Part shown: positions 26,437-34,551 of the stretch, one piece after another
Numbering within the stretch: the stretch's first letter is position 1
Layout of the letters: every line of letters starts with the position of its first letter
Made by a program: the position numbers and the translations under genes
Source of the DNA: Desertifilum tharense IPPAS B-1220
GTDB lineage: Bacteria > Cyanobacteriota > Cyanobacteriia > Cyanobacteriales > Desertifilaceae
Direction of reading: 5' to 3'
Length of the DNA stretch: 64,000 nt
Assembly: GCF_001746915.1 (NCBI RefSeq)
Contig: NZ_MJGC01000035.1
Location: 62,001 to 126,000, forward strand
The notes under the pieces: model-generated
Database searches by the model: none
The model's input: the letters and a program-made list of their open reading frames with translations, nothing else
What the model was told of the DNA's origin: nothing

Positions 26437-27153
26437 ATGAGTTTGATTTACGAATACCCCCAACTCCATCCCGGAATTCTGGTAAAACGCTACAAGCGCT
26501 TTTTTGCCGATATTGAATTGGCGACGGGTGAGGTGGTGACTGCCCATTGTCCCAATACTGGCCCGATGACGGGTATCTGTCAAATCGGCAATCCGGTTTA
26601 TGTCTCCTACAACAACGATCCGAAGCGCAAGTTACGCTACACCTGGGAAATGATCCAGGTGACGGATAATGAACCGACTTGGGTAGGGGTGAATACGGCG
26701 CTACCCAACCGCCTGATTAAAATTGCTTTGCAAAAACAACTGTTTCCCGAATTAGGCGATTATCAAGATATTCGCCCAGAAGTCGCCTATGGTTCCTCGC
26801 GGGTAGACTTTCTGCTGACAGGGGAAAAGACTCGTCCAATCTATCTGGAAGTGAAGAATACCACATGGGTCAAAGGTCGTTTAGCCTTATTTCCCGATAC
26901 GGTGACGACTAGGGGACAAAAGCATTTACGCGAGTTAGCGGCTTTGCTACCGGAAGCCAGGGCGGTTATGCTTTATCTGATTAATCGCGCTGATTGTACC
27001 GAATTTGCCCCCGGTACCAGCGCTGACCCGGTTTATGGGAAATTATTTAATGAGGCGATCGCACTCGGCTTAGAGGTTCTCCCTTGTCGCTTTGCAGTCT
27101 CTCCCCAAGGGATTCGTTATTTGGGGTTGGCTAGCCTGAGAGGGTCTGAATAA
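26437..27153 (+). CDS. sfsA: SfsA family nuclease-fold protein
   Basis: This is a 238-residue SfsA protein at its normal length. It starts with an OB-like region (GILVKRYKRFFADIELATGE, then HCPNTGPMTG) and has the PD-(D/E)XK-like core at SSRVDFLLTGEKTRPIYLEVKN (read in parts), giving Asp and Glu-Val-Lys. The C-terminal helix follows GQKHLRELAALL. The family was first linked to sugar fermentation in E. coli and has a nuclease fold; the native role in cyanobacteria is not established. It has its own short promoter region opposite murJ. Confidence 0.93.
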   Translation: MSLIYEYPQLHPGILVKRYKRFFADIELATGEVVTAHCPNTGPMTGICQIGNPVYVSYNNDPKRKLRYTWEMIQVTDNEPTWVGVNTALPNRLIKIALQKQLFPELGDYQDIRPEVAYGSSRVDFLLTGEKTRPIYLEVKNTTWVKGRLALFPDTVTTRGQKHLRELAALLPEARAVMLYLINRADCTEFAPGTSADPVYGKLFNEAIALGLEVLPCRFAVSPQGIRYLGLASLRGSE

Positions 27154-27237
27154 CGTCGTTTTGGGGGTTAAACTGAAAGGAAAATCCCTCACCCCCAATT
27201 CCTCTGTCTGTGAGAAGGCGATCGCAATCTCTAATTT

Positions 27238-28218
27238 TTAACTGCTAGAGTGAATTCCCCGTTGTTTCAACTGTTCGATGAAGAACTCTTCTAGGGAATG
27301 ACGGGCAATATTGAGATGGGTCACTTTGGCATCCATCAAGCGCAGACTCGCCATAAAATCGTAGGGGTTGCCTTGAAGTTGTCCAAACCAACCCTCTTCT
27401 TCAAAGCTTAAATCGGGTATCCATTGTTTCAAAACTTGGATATTTCCGCCTATTCCCCGCACTTGATAGGCTTCGGAGGTGCCGAGGAGTTCGTCTAGGG
27501 AACCCATCTTAATGAGTTCGCCTTTAGCAAGGATGGCGACGCGATCGCAAATCTGCTCGACATCGGAAAGAATGTGACTATTAAAGAAAATCGTCTTTCC
27601 TTGGGCTTTAAGGGAAGTAATAATCTCGCGAATTTGATAGCGTCCCATTGGATCGAGTCCAGACATGGGTTCATCTAAAAATACCACCTCCGGATCGTTA
27701 ATTAAAGCTTGTGCCATGCCGATCCGTTGCTGCATCCCTTTAGAATATTGTCGGATTTGCTTTTTCTTGGCCGCAGACTGCGCTAACCCCACTAAATCCA
27801 ATAATTCCGGGATGCGGCGGCGTTGAACCGAACGCGGAACTTTCAATAAGCCTGCGGTAAATTGCAGAAATTCCCAACCCGTCAGGTAGTCGTAGAAATA
27901 GGAGTTTTCTGGTAAATAGCCAACGCGTTGCTTGATTTGGCGATCGCCAATCGGTTTCCCTAAGAGTATCGCTCGTCCAGAGGTTGGGCGGACAATACCT
28001 AACAACATCTTCAACAAGGTGGTTTTTCCCGCACCATTGGGACCTAGCAACCCAAAGGTTTCTCCTTGGTAAACTGAAAGCGTACAGTTGGAGAGAGACG
28101 CTATTTTCTGAGTCATCCAGAACCCGGTGCGATAAACCTTACTGAGATCGAAGGTTTGCACAACGGCAGGTTTATCGGTTGTCGCGGGTTGTATCGGTTG
28201 AGCGGTTGCAGAATCCAT
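27238..28218 (-). CDS. ABC-2-type transporter ATP-binding protein
   Basis: The 326-residue ATPase has Walker A GPNGAGKTTLLKM near residue 58, Q-loop at YLPENSYFYDYLTG, signature QYSKGMQQRIGMAQALI near 158, Walker B VVFLDEPMSGLDPMGR and switch His in FFNSHILSDVEQICD. The C-terminal 90 residues form the extra domain seen in the NatA/CcmA class of ABC-2 exporters. No permease gene adjoins, so the partner must be elsewhere. It may export drugs, lipids or polysaccharide; the substrate cannot be told. Confidence 0.9.
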   Translation of the reverse strand: MDSATAQPIQPATTDKPAVVQTFDLSKVYRTGFWMTQKIASLSNCTLSVYQGETFGLLGPNGAGKTTLLKMLLGIVRPTSGRAILLGKPIGDRQIKQRVGYLPENSYFYDYLTGWEFLQFTAGLLKVPRSVQRRRIPELLDLVGLAQSAAKKKQIRQYSKGMQQRIGMAQALINDPEVVFLDEPMSGLDPMGRYQIREIITSLKAQGKTIFFNSHILSDVEQICDRVAILAKGELIKMGSLDELLGTSEAYQVRGIGGNIQVLKQWIPDLSFEEEGWFGQLQGNPYDFMASLRLMDAKVTHLNIARHSLEEFFIEQLKQRGIHSSS

Positions 28219-28352
28219 CGCGAATCTACTGAATTTTTCGTTACGCTATTTTATAAGTTCCCCATTTTGTGCCTTTTGATATCGATCCCTTCTCGCTTGT
28301 CGATCCAGTCTGCGTTAATTTAAAACAGCAGTGGTTTAAGAGCAACAAGCAA

Positions 28353-28532
28353 ATGGATCGTTCAAAAGTCGTGGCAGTGATTACCGGGGCAATCTCGATC
28401 TTACTGGCGATCGCCTACTTGATTATCGTCCAAATCCTCGACTTCCGAGGTGAAATGGTTCCCGCCCCCACGAGTCTCATTTATCCAAATTCGGTTTTCG
28501 TACAAGTTTTAAAAGCCAACCCTCAGAGTTGA
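28353..28532 (+). CDS. Small single-pass membrane protein, unknown
   Basis: A 59-residue protein starting MDRSKVVAVITGAISILLAI, with one hydrophobic helix and a short polar C-terminus (RGEMVPAPTSLIYPN). The frame also opens 28 codons earlier at 28269, but that part is not protein-like and lies against the ABC gene promoter. Small proteins of this form are widespread in cyanobacteria. Role unknown. Confidence 0.6.
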   Translation: MDRSKVVAVITGAISILLAIAYLIIVQILDFRGEMVPAPTSLIYPNSVFVQVLKANPQS

Positions 28533-28592
28533 ACCAGCAACTAATGGCTTTCAGAATCTTGTAACCCTTGACGGTGCTACATTCTTGACTAA

Positions 28593-28664
28593 AGCCGATG
28601 ATGAGATTTGAACTCACGACCGCTCGATTACGAATCGAGTGCTCTACCACTGAGCTACATCGGC
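28593..28664 (-). tRNA. trnT: tRNA-Thr (anticodon CGU)
   Basis: On the minus strand the 72-nt sequence folds as a complete cloverleaf: acceptor GCCGATG/CATCGGC, D-arm GCTCAGTGGTAGAGC, anticodon stem CTCGA/TCGAG around loop TTCGTAA, giving anticodon CGT, and T-arm GTGAGTTCAAATCTCAT. The discriminator base is U; no CCA is encoded. Anticodon CGU reads ACG threonine codons. The gene stands alone between two protein genes on the other strand. Confidence 0.96.
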
Positions 28665-28718
28665 ACTGACATTGACGATTAATGATTATAACACGCTTAT
28701 TCGCAAAATAAAACCCTT

Positions 28719-29000
28719 ATGCCCAAGTTTAGCCAGCACAAGTCTCGAAACTTAACTCCCGAACAGTATAAGCAGCTCCGCGCCGAGATCAAAGCCCCGT
28801 ATCGAGGGTTGCGGCAATTTATTTATGTGGCGTTTGGGGCGTCTGGGTTTATTGGCGCTTTAGTCTTTTTGGCACAGGTGGCTTCAGGGCGAGAGGTGGG
28901 AACGGCATTACCCAATCTTGCTCTACAACTGGGTGTAGTGGCGCTAATGGTTTGGTTGTTTCGCCTAGAACAACAGGCAAATCGGCGTTCTGAGCGTTAG
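28719..29000 (+). CDS. DUF3493 (LPA1/Rep27-type) membrane protein
   Basis: This is a 93-residue protein with the pattern of DUF3493: a polar start (LTPEQYKQLRAEIKAPYRGLR), then two membrane helices (YVAFGASGFIGALVFLAQVA and LALQLGVVALMVWLF). The plant/algal relatives LPA1/Rep27 help photosystem II assembly or repair. A similar role here is inferred from family knowledge only. It is followed by a structured intergenic region and dsbA-like gene on the same strand. Confidence 0.8.
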   Translation: MPKFSQHKSRNLTPEQYKQLRAEIKAPYRGLRQFIYVAFGASGFIGALVFLAQVASGREVGTALPNLALQLGVVALMVWLFRLEQQANRRSER

Positions 29001-29113
29001 TAAACTTTTGTGACTTTTCCAAAGAAAAACTTTATGTCGGGTGACAAAGCGAAATACAAAGAAAACATTACGAAATCTAGAGGAACGATTTTTTTCTGCG
29101 ATTATTAAGAGTG

Positions 29114-29147
29114 TTGAAAGGAGGTCAGCCCATATAAAGACCTTCAA
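29114..29147 (+). other. Stem-loop 1 in the DUF3493-DsbA spacer
   Basis: TTGAA (29114-29118) and GGTC (29123-29126) pair with GACC (29139-29142) and TTCAA (29143-29147), leaving a four-base AGGA bulge and a 12-base loop. It lies 26 bp before a second and stronger hairpin. The strand is set by the flanking genes and is not proven. Confidence 0.4.
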
Positions 29148-29172
29148 AATAGAACCGACATAAATATATATG

Positions 29173-29211
29173 CAAGGCGCTGGTCTCCACGATAGGAGAA
29201 CTGGCGCTTTG
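29173..29211 (+). other. Strong stem-loop 2 before the DsbA-like gene
   Basis: The segment pairs over about 16 positions, from CAAGGCGC...CTCC (29173-29188) to GGAGA...GGCGCTTTG (29195-29211), with a six-base loop, three G-U pairs in the RNA and one bulged A. It ends 54 bp before the DsbA-like start. It lacks a T-run, so it is not a standard terminator; it may be a leader structure, part of a small RNA, or an mRNA 3' end. Confidence 0.5.
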
Positions 29212-29265
29212 TATTTGGGTCTCAAGGCAAACGATAGAAGTATCCATTTTTTGAGGTAAAACCGG

Positions 29266-30069
29266 ATGACCGATCGCGCTTGGCTATTCCAGCTCAAAAA
29301 CATAGGTCAGAGTAGCGCTAAACTTCTGCAACAAAAGAGCAAACTCTTGGCTTGCTTAATAGCTAGTTTAGTATTTTTGACGATTGCCTTACCGGCTCAA
29401 GCTGCAAGTAACATTAGCCCGCGTTTAGAAGAACAGGTTTTACAGATTATTCGCAACCACCCAGAAGTCTTAATCGAGTCGGTACAAGCCTATCAGCAAC
29501 AGCAACAGCAGCAACTCCAATCGGCGCAACAGGCATTTCTCGAAGAGTTGCAAACTAACCCTAGGGGAATTGTCGGAAATTCTCCCTATCAGGGTGCTGA
29601 AGAGTTTGAGATTGTTTTGGTCGAATTTTCCGATTTCCAATGTCCCTATTGCGCTCAAGCCAGTCAAACGCTAAAGCAGTTTATGGCAAAACATGGCGAT
29701 CGCGTTACCTTAGCCTACAAACACTTTCCCATTACCCCATCCCATCCGGAAGCCATGAATGCGGCGCGAGTGGCTTGGGCAGCCGGACAACAGGGTAAAT
29801 TTTGGGAAGTTCACGATGCGCTATTTCAACGCCAAACCGAACTGGGGGAAAACCTGTATCAGGAACTCGCCCGCAAGTTTAATTTAGATTTAGAACAGTT
29901 TGAGCGCGATCGCACCTTAGCCGATAGTGCGATCGCGCAAGACATGCAACTGGCTGCGAGCTTAGGAATTTCCGGTACGCCCTTCTTTGTAATGAACAAT
30001 CAAGCCTTCACCGGAGCCATTCAACTCGACGAACTCGAAGACATCCTCGCCCGCGTTAGCGCCAGTTAG
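29266..30069 (+). CDS. DsbA-family thiol-disulfide oxidoreductase (periplasmic)
   Basis: The 267-residue protein has an N-terminal hydrophobic region (LLACLIASLVFLTIALPAQAA) that acts as a signal peptide or anchor. A helical Gln-rich part (residues 50-90) follows, then a thioredoxin-like domain with active site CPYC in FSDFQCPYCAQASQTL near 125 and the conserved cis-Pro in GISGTPFFVMN near 240. It should catalyse disulfide formation or isomerisation in the periplasm. The start at 29266 (ATG) follows a structured leader. The Gln-rich N-terminal part is common in cyanobacterial relatives. Confidence 0.9.
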   Translation: MTDRAWLFQLKNIGQSSAKLLQQKSKLLACLIASLVFLTIALPAQAASNISPRLEEQVLQIIRNHPEVLIESVQAYQQQQQQQLQSAQQAFLEELQTNPRGIVGNSPYQGAEEFEIVLVEFSDFQCPYCAQASQTLKQFMAKHGDRVTLAYKHFPITPSHPEAMNAARVAWAAGQQGKFWEVHDALFQRQTELGENLYQELARKFNLDLEQFERDRTLADSAIAQDMQLAASLGISGTPFFVMNNQAFTGAIQLDELEDILARVSAS

Positions 30070-30070
30070 T

Positions 30071-31168
30071 CTAACGCAGTCTCCGCAGGGCTTCCTCGAC
30101 CTGCCTCACCCCATCGGCTTGATTTTGGGCGCGGAACAGATCGCGAGCTTTTTCTAGGGCTTCGCGGGCTTCCAAACGGCGCTCTCTGGTTTGGAGCGCC
30201 AAGCCCAAACGATAGTAAGCTTGGGGATTATTGGGGGCTAGTTCGATCAGCTTGCGATAGGCGACGATCGCTAACAGGTAATCTTGCTGTTGCGTCAGAA
30301 TATCGGCGATCGCCAAATGCGCGTCAATATGATCTGGCCTTAATGCCGTCACGCGCCGATAAGCCGACAGCGACGCCTGGAGGTCATTTTGAGCTTGTCT
30401 GAGCCGTGCAATTTCAAAGTGAATATCGGGGTTATTGGGTTCTAATCTCGACGCCTCCTCTAGCGCCACCCGCCCTGCATCCAAATTATTTTGAGCTAAC
30501 CAAGCGCTGGCTAATTTCAACTGAATGCTACTTTTACGGGGGGCTAACTGCGCGGCTTGCTGTAACGGTTCAATGGCCTCGCGATAGCGTTCCTGTTGTA
30601 GGTACAACGCCCCAATTAACTCGTAGGCGTCAGGGTTGCGCGGATCGATGCTTAAAACTTGCTGATAGGAGCGAATCGCCCCGTTGTAGTCATTTTGGCG
30701 CAAGAGTACCACCCCTAATCCCAAATGAGCATTCAGGTTGCGAGGATCGAGTTGGATAGCGCGTTGGTAAGCTGAAGCGGCCGCACTATAATCGCCGCCG
30801 CTGGCTAAACTAAAGCCCAGGGCATAAGCAAAATCAGCATTGTTGGTATCGAGACTCACAGCGCGTCGATAGGCGTCTACGGCTGCTCTATAATCTCCCT
30901 GACGCGCCTTGAGATAGCCAATTCCTGCGAAGATCCGAGCGTTGTTACCATCGAGCGATGCGGCTTCTTGATAGAGCGCGATCGCTCCCATAAAGTCTCC
31001 TGCATCTACCCGTTTGCGGCCTTCCCGCAGGAGTTCGTTGAGGCGCTGGCTCGCTGAGGTTGGACGGCTTTGGGCGATTAACTCCACAGCGGAAGAACCT
31101 TGCGGTAAACCTAGAGCGAAACCGCCCCAGGCGAAAAGTGTCACCAAGAATAGAGTCTGCTTTTGCAC
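30071..31168 (-). CDS. Exported tetratricopeptide-repeat protein
   Basis: A 365-residue protein with a signal peptide (FLVTLFAWGGFALGLPQGSSA) and about nine successive TPR units from residue 50 on, each with the usual A-x-x-x-L/Y pattern, for example YRAAVDAYRRAVSLDTNNAD, YNGAIRSYQQVLSIDPRNPD and YLLAIVAYRKLIELAPNNPQ. TPRs give a protein-binding scaffold, here probably in the periplasm or at the membrane. It converges with the DsbA-like gene, the two stops being only one base apart. Partner proteins are unknown. Confidence 0.9.
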   Translation of the reverse strand: MQKQTLFLVTLFAWGGFALGLPQGSSAVELIAQSRPTSASQRLNELLREGRKRVDAGDFMGAIALYQEAASLDGNNARIFAGIGYLKARQGDYRAAVDAYRRAVSLDTNNADFAYALGFSLASGGDYSAAASAYQRAIQLDPRNLNAHLGLGVVLLRQNDYNGAIRSYQQVLSIDPRNPDAYELIGALYLQQERYREAIEPLQQAAQLAPRKSSIQLKLASAWLAQNNLDAGRVALEEASRLEPNNPDIHFEIARLRQAQNDLQASLSAYRRVTALRPDHIDAHLAIADILTQQQDYLLAIVAYRKLIELAPNNPQAYYRLGLALQTRERRLEAREALEKARDLFRAQNQADGVRQVEEALRRLR

Positions 31169-31377
31169 GGTCGATTCTGTGTCAAAGTGTTTAGAGCAAC
31201 GAAGAGAATGCTAGCATCTTGCTTGCATTTCGCCATCCGCAATTTAAGCGCGATCGCACATTGAATGGCGAAACGCTGAGTATTGCTGGAATAGTCTTCC
31301 AGCCAGCCTGACTCGATCGGGATTATTTAGGTTGCAGCTTGAAGTTAATTTTTGAGGGTTAATAGGAATAGAAAACT

Positions 31378-31707
31378 ATGATCGTTACCACCACTGACTC
31401 CGTTGACGGATATGTTGTTGAGTCCTATTTGGGAATCGTTACGGCTGAAGTTGTCTATGGTACTAATGCTTTGCGCGATTTCTTTGCCGGGATTCGCGAT
31501 ATTGTTGGCGGACGTACCGGGAGTTATGAGAAAGTTTTTGAGAAAGGCCACCAAGAGGCGATCGCCGAATTGCGTCAGCGGGCACAACGGCTAGGCGCAG
31601 ACGCAATTTTAGCGGTTGAAGTGGATACGGGCAGCATTAATGTCGATCAGTCGGGGGCGCTGTTACTGGTTACGGCAACAGGAACGGCTGTGAAGTTGCG
31701 CCGCTAG
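31378..31707 (+). CDS. YbjQ/UPF0145 family protein
   Basis: This is a 109-residue protein at the usual family length. It begins VTTTDSVDGYVVESYLGIV and has the conserved GTNALRDFFAGIRDIVGGR, then a helix ending in LGADAILAVEVD. The fold is thought to form pentameric rings; some relatives are annotated as heavy-metal binding without firm proof. AGGA lies nine bases before ATG 31378. It is followed by a strong bidirectional terminator facing the next gene. Confidence 0.9.
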   Translation: MIVTTTDSVDGYVVESYLGIVTAEVVYGTNALRDFFAGIRDIVGGRTGSYEKVFEKGHQEAIAELRQRAQRLGADAILAVEVDTGSINVDQSGALLLVTATGTAVKLRR

Positions 31708-31715
31708 AGCATACT

Positions 31716-31768
31716 AAATCCCCCTAATCTCCTGAACCAGCGAACGCTAGGGGAAATTAGGGGGATTT
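31716..31768. terminator. Bidirectional terminator with 13-bp arms
   Basis: AAATCCCCCTAAT (31716-31728) and ATTAGGGGGATTT (31756-31768) form a perfect 13-bp inverted repeat with a 27-base loop. It lies between the converging ybjQ-like gene and the 31781 gene. The same CCCCCTTA/TAAGGGGG type of palindrome appears near 44.56 kb, so this may be a small dispersed element that serves as a terminator. Confidence 0.7.
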
Positions 31769-31780
31769 GAGAGACGAAAT

Positions 31781-32152
31781 TTATTTGAATAAATTTTTGA
31801 TTTTACCGATCAATCCTGGGGCTGACTTTTCGGTGTGATTTTCCGGTTGGCTGCTGACGCGATCGAGCGATTTTTTAGCTTTTTCGGAGGCGGCTTGGGT
31901 TTTCCCTTTCTCTTCAATTAAGGTTCCTTGAGTTTCGCGATTCAGTTCGCCCAGGTGTTCGCGACCTAATGTCCGATTGACGTTACCCTGAAGGTGATCG
32001 CCTCCTTCTATATTGAGTTGTGCGGCTAGAACCGATTGGGGCGCAACTGCTGGTGCGGCAAGGGTGGCAGGAACGCTACTCAATAGAAATATCCCAAAAA
32101 CGCATACCGATAAAATAAAGCGAACGATGGTTTTCTTGTGCAAATTAATCAT
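31781..32152 (-). CDS. Exported small hydrophilic protein, unknown
   Basis: The 123-residue protein has a signal peptide (VRFILSVCVFGIFLLSSVPAT, site AAPA) and a charged, mostly disordered mature part (ELNRETQGTLIEEKGKTQ, then EKAKKSLDRVSSQPE) ending in a basic GKIKNLFK helix. No family is recognised. It could be a stress-linked periplasmic protein like the CsbD-type, but the sequence does not prove that. It is on its own strand between two terminators. Confidence 0.65.
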   Translation of the reverse strand: MINLHKKTIVRFILSVCVFGIFLLSSVPATLAAPAVAPQSVLAAQLNIEGGDHLQGNVNRTLGREHLGELNRETQGTLIEEKGKTQAASEKAKKSLDRVSSQPENHTEKSAPGLIGKIKNLFK

Positions 32153-32302
32153 GGTTTCGCAACCGCTTATACAGACTTGAGTGTAATACTTCTATTGTGA
32201 ACAAACGCTCAAGTCTGCTGATATATCTAGAGGCAGATTCCCAATCGCCGATCGAGTTCTAAAACTTTGTTTTGGGCTAAAAAATACGAAACCACCCCAT
32301 CT

Positions 32303-32331
32303 ACAAAAGGCGATTCGCTGAAGAATCGCCT
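32303..32331 (-). terminator. Terminator after the HMA protein gene
   Basis: Read on the minus strand, AGGCGATTC (32331-32323) pairs with GAATCGCCT (32316-32308) around a six-base loop, and TTTTG follows. It starts 11 bp after the stop of the copper-chaperone-like gene. Confidence 0.7.
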
Positions 32332-32341
32332 CGTCCCTTCC

Positions 32342-32539
32342 TTAAGGTTCTACCTCATAACCAACGGCGGTAATCGCTTGTTCAATCGATTCTAAAGACA
32401 CTTCCGTATCTACGCTAACGTGCTTAGTCGGCAAGTCAATATTAATTTTGGCTTCCGAGTCTACTGTTTTAATGGCTTCTGTAATTTTTTCAGCACAGCC
32501 ATCACAAACCATGTTGGGTACTACCATTTCGAGCGCCAT
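32342..32539 (-). CDS. Heavy-metal-associated (HMA) domain protein, copper-chaperone-like
   Basis: This is a 65-residue protein with a single HMA domain. The metal motif MVCDGC (MxCxxC) is near residue 10, followed by the usual helix (EKITEAIKTVDSEA), strands (VSVDTEV) and second helix (SIEQAITAVGYEVEP). It should bind Cu(I), and possibly other metals, and hand it to P-type ATPases or plastocyanin/cytochrome maturation. It resembles cyanobacterial Atx1. No metal ATPase is nearby. A terminator lies just after it. Confidence 0.88.
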   Translation of the reverse strand: MALEMVVPNMVCDGCAEKITEAIKTVDSEAKINIDLPTKHVSVDTEVSLESIEQAITAVGYEVEP

Positions 32540-32771
32540 TGTTAGACCTATCTTATCGACTTAAAGGACAATGAAATACTTTTAGCTCGAAAAAGGGCTT
32601 TAGTCATCACCTGTGCGATAGATCGCCTCTGTGGCTTTAACCCAGACCCTTCTCCCCTCTCCCTCAAAACAACGGTCTGCACGAAAAGGTTGGCTAGAAG
32701 GGTTCGCCTCGGTATTATGTTCAGATAGTCCAGTTTGCTAGCTGCGCCCAAACCACCGAAAAACGACTTCT

Positions 32772-33833
32772 ATGACAGCTTCTACCGTTCAGGTTTATCC
32801 CGTTATCTGGAATGAAGACCGCGTTTTACTGATCGATCAAAATCGTCTCCCAACCGAATATGTCTTAGTCGAGATTAGTCGTTACGAAGACATGGCCGTT
32901 GCCATTCGGACGATGATTGTTCGGGGGGCCCCAGCCATTGGAGTTGCAGCCGCTTATGGACTGTACTTAGGGGCGCGGGATGTGCAAACTCAAGAACGCG
33001 ATGAGTTTTTTGCTCAACTCGAATCGATCGCGCAACAATTACGTCAAACCCGCCCAACGGCGGTGAATCTATTTTGGGCGATTTCGCGGATGATGCGAAC
33101 CGCCTACGAAAGCTTGGGAACGGTCGATGAAATTAAGGAAATCTTGCTCAATACTGCCAAGCGCATCAACGCTGAAGACTTGCAAACCTGTCAAGCCATT
33201 GGCACGCACGGGCTAGAAGCTTTACCGCAAACGCCAGAAAAGCTGACGATTCTGACCCATTGCAACGCCGGGGCCTTAGCGACGGCCGGTTATGGAACGT
33301 CCCTCAGCGTTGTGCGAACGGCATGGCATAGCGGCCGCCTCAAGCGCGTGTATGCTGATGAAACCCGCCCTCGCCTGCAAGGGGCGAAGTTAACGGCTTG
33401 GGAATGCGTTCAAGAAGGCATCCCCGTAACCTTGATTACCGATAGTATGGCCGCGCACTGCATGAAGTTAGGCTTGATTGATGCGGTGATTGTGGGGGCG
33501 GATCGGATCGCGTCCAATGGCGACACGGCGAATAAGATTGGGACTTATAGTTTAGCGATCGCCGCTAAGGCCCATAATTTGCCCTTCTTTGTCGCCGCGC
33601 CTCTCTCGACGGTAGACTTTAAGCTATCGGATGGCAGCCAAATCCCCATCGAAGAACGCGATCCGGCTGAGATTTACAAAATTGGCGAAACCGTCATCTG
33701 TGCGGCGGGAACTGAGTTTTATAACCCGGCTTTTGATGTCACGCCAGCCGAGTTAATTACAGCCATTCTCACCGAATATGGTGCTGTTAAGCCGCAAGAG
33801 TTGAAAGATTTTCAAGCCAAACAAATCAGCTAA
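32772..33833 (+). CDS. mtnA: S-methyl-5-thioribose-1-phosphate isomerase
   Basis: This is a 353-residue enzyme of the methionine salvage pathway that converts 5-methylthioribose-1-phosphate to the ribulose form. The family motifs are [19 protein letters not shown] near residue 47, [17 protein letters not shown] near 160 (catalytic Cys), [19 protein letters not shown] near 193, and [19 protein letters not shown] near 240 (catalytic Asp). It shares the fold of the eIF2B alpha family. The start is ATG 32772. It ends facing another gene with a palindrome in between. No other mtn gene is present in the window. Confidence 0.96.
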   Translation: MTASTVQVYPVIWNEDRVLLIDQNRLPTEYVLVEISRYEDMAVAIRTMIVRGAPAIGVAAAYGLYLGARDVQTQERDEFFAQLESIAQQLRQTRPTAVNLFWAISRMMRTAYESLGTVDEIKEILLNTAKRINAEDLQTCQAIGTHGLEALPQTPEKLTILTHCNAGALATAGYGTSLSVVRTAWHSGRLKRVYADETRPRLQGAKLTAWECVQEGIPVTLITDSMAAHCMKLGLIDAVIVGADRIASNGDTANKIGTYSLAIAAKAHNLPFFVAAPLSTVDFKLSDGSQIPIEERDPAEIYKIGETVICAAGTEFYNPAFDVTPAELITAILTEYGAVKPQELKDFQAKQIS

Positions 33834-33839
33834 GGTTGG

Positions 33840-33857
33840 GGGAGGCGATCGCCTCCC
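33840..33857. terminator. 18-bp perfect palindrome with HIP1 core between converging genes
   Basis: GGGAGGCGATCGCCTCCC is an uninterrupted palindrome seven bases after the mtnA stop and one base before the stop of the opposing gene. It contains GGCGATCGCC, a HIP1-like core. As RNA it could form a short hairpin and serve as a terminator on both strands, though no T-run is present. Confidence 0.5.
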
Positions 33858-34220
33858 TTATTGGGCGATTCTAAATTGGAATTGTCCTTCATTGCCAATC
33901 GGTTGATTTCCGGCAAAGGGAAAGGCAACGCTAGGATTGTTTGCGCCCTCGCGCTGAATGTATTCGAGTTGCTCGTTGAGATTGACTCTCACCCCAGTGG
34001 CATCAATTGCAGGCGGACTGGGATTAACTTCTAGAGTGGTTAGAGGACTCGCCTCAAGCCAGACGGTTTGCAGATCGTTGACTGTACGGTCTTCGACATT
34101 GAGCGATTCGCCGGATAGGGTGACGCCTTCAGGCACTTCTTGGGCGATCGCGATCGTTGGCAACCCCCCAACCGCAACGCTAAAGCCAATCATCAATAGG
34201 AATTTGTGAAACCGAAGCAT
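33858..34220 (-). CDS. Exported small protein, unknown
   Basis: A 120-residue protein with a signal peptide (FLLMIGFSVAVGGLPTIAIA, cleavage at IAQ). The mature part (PEGVTLSGESLNVEDRTVND, then VNLNEQLEYIQREGANNP) is acidic and likely beta-rich. AGGAGG lies eight bases before the ATG at 34220, a strong start. I know no family. It is separated from the Crp-type gene by 331 bp that hold a hairpin. Confidence 0.72.
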   Translation of the reverse strand: MLRFHKFLLMIGFSVAVGGLPTIAIAQEVPEGVTLSGESLNVEDRTVNDLQTVWLEASPLTTLEVNPSPPAIDATGVRVNLNEQLEYIQREGANNPSVAFPFAGNQPIGNEGQFQFRIAQ

Positions 34221-34551
34221 AATTGTGCCTCCTTATACATTCTATTTTGTTAAATTTTTATCAAGAATTGATTCAATTCTCATCAAAATGAATGCGATCG
34301 CCTAGCTCCTTAAGATGGATTTTTCAGTTGCGCTACCGATGGCTGAGAGTGCATCAAAACTTAGAAATTTCAATCCCTGAGCGGCTCAACTCAACGATGA
34401 ATTTCTCTATCATTAATCGTACCTAAATGGGTCAGACTTGCTGATTAAGAAAAGAAAACTCTGCTTTAAGAGCTAGCTAGTCTACTCATTAAAACAGAGT
34501 TTTGCAACGCTTTTGGTATCCCAAGCTGCACTGACCCGATTGGGCGATCGC
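34221..34551. other. Intergenic region after the Crp-type gene
   Basis: The 331 bp are AT-rich, with one clear inverted repeat (34455-34503) that I read as the crp-like gene terminator. The rest probably holds the promoter of the 33858-34220 gene. No frame is supported. Confidence 0.4.
34455..34503 (-). terminator. Terminator of the Crp/Fnr gene
   Basis: Read on the minus strand, AAAACTCTG (34503-34495) pairs with CAGAGTTTT (34463-34455) over nine bases, and the following sequence is T-rich (CTTTTCTTAATC). It lies about 50 bp after the stop of the Crp/Fnr-type gene. Confidence 0.55.

Noticed and set aside
32548..32751. Minus-strand frame upstream of the HMA gene
   Set aside because: Sequence has no recognisable domain, and the region holds the promoters of two divergent genes.
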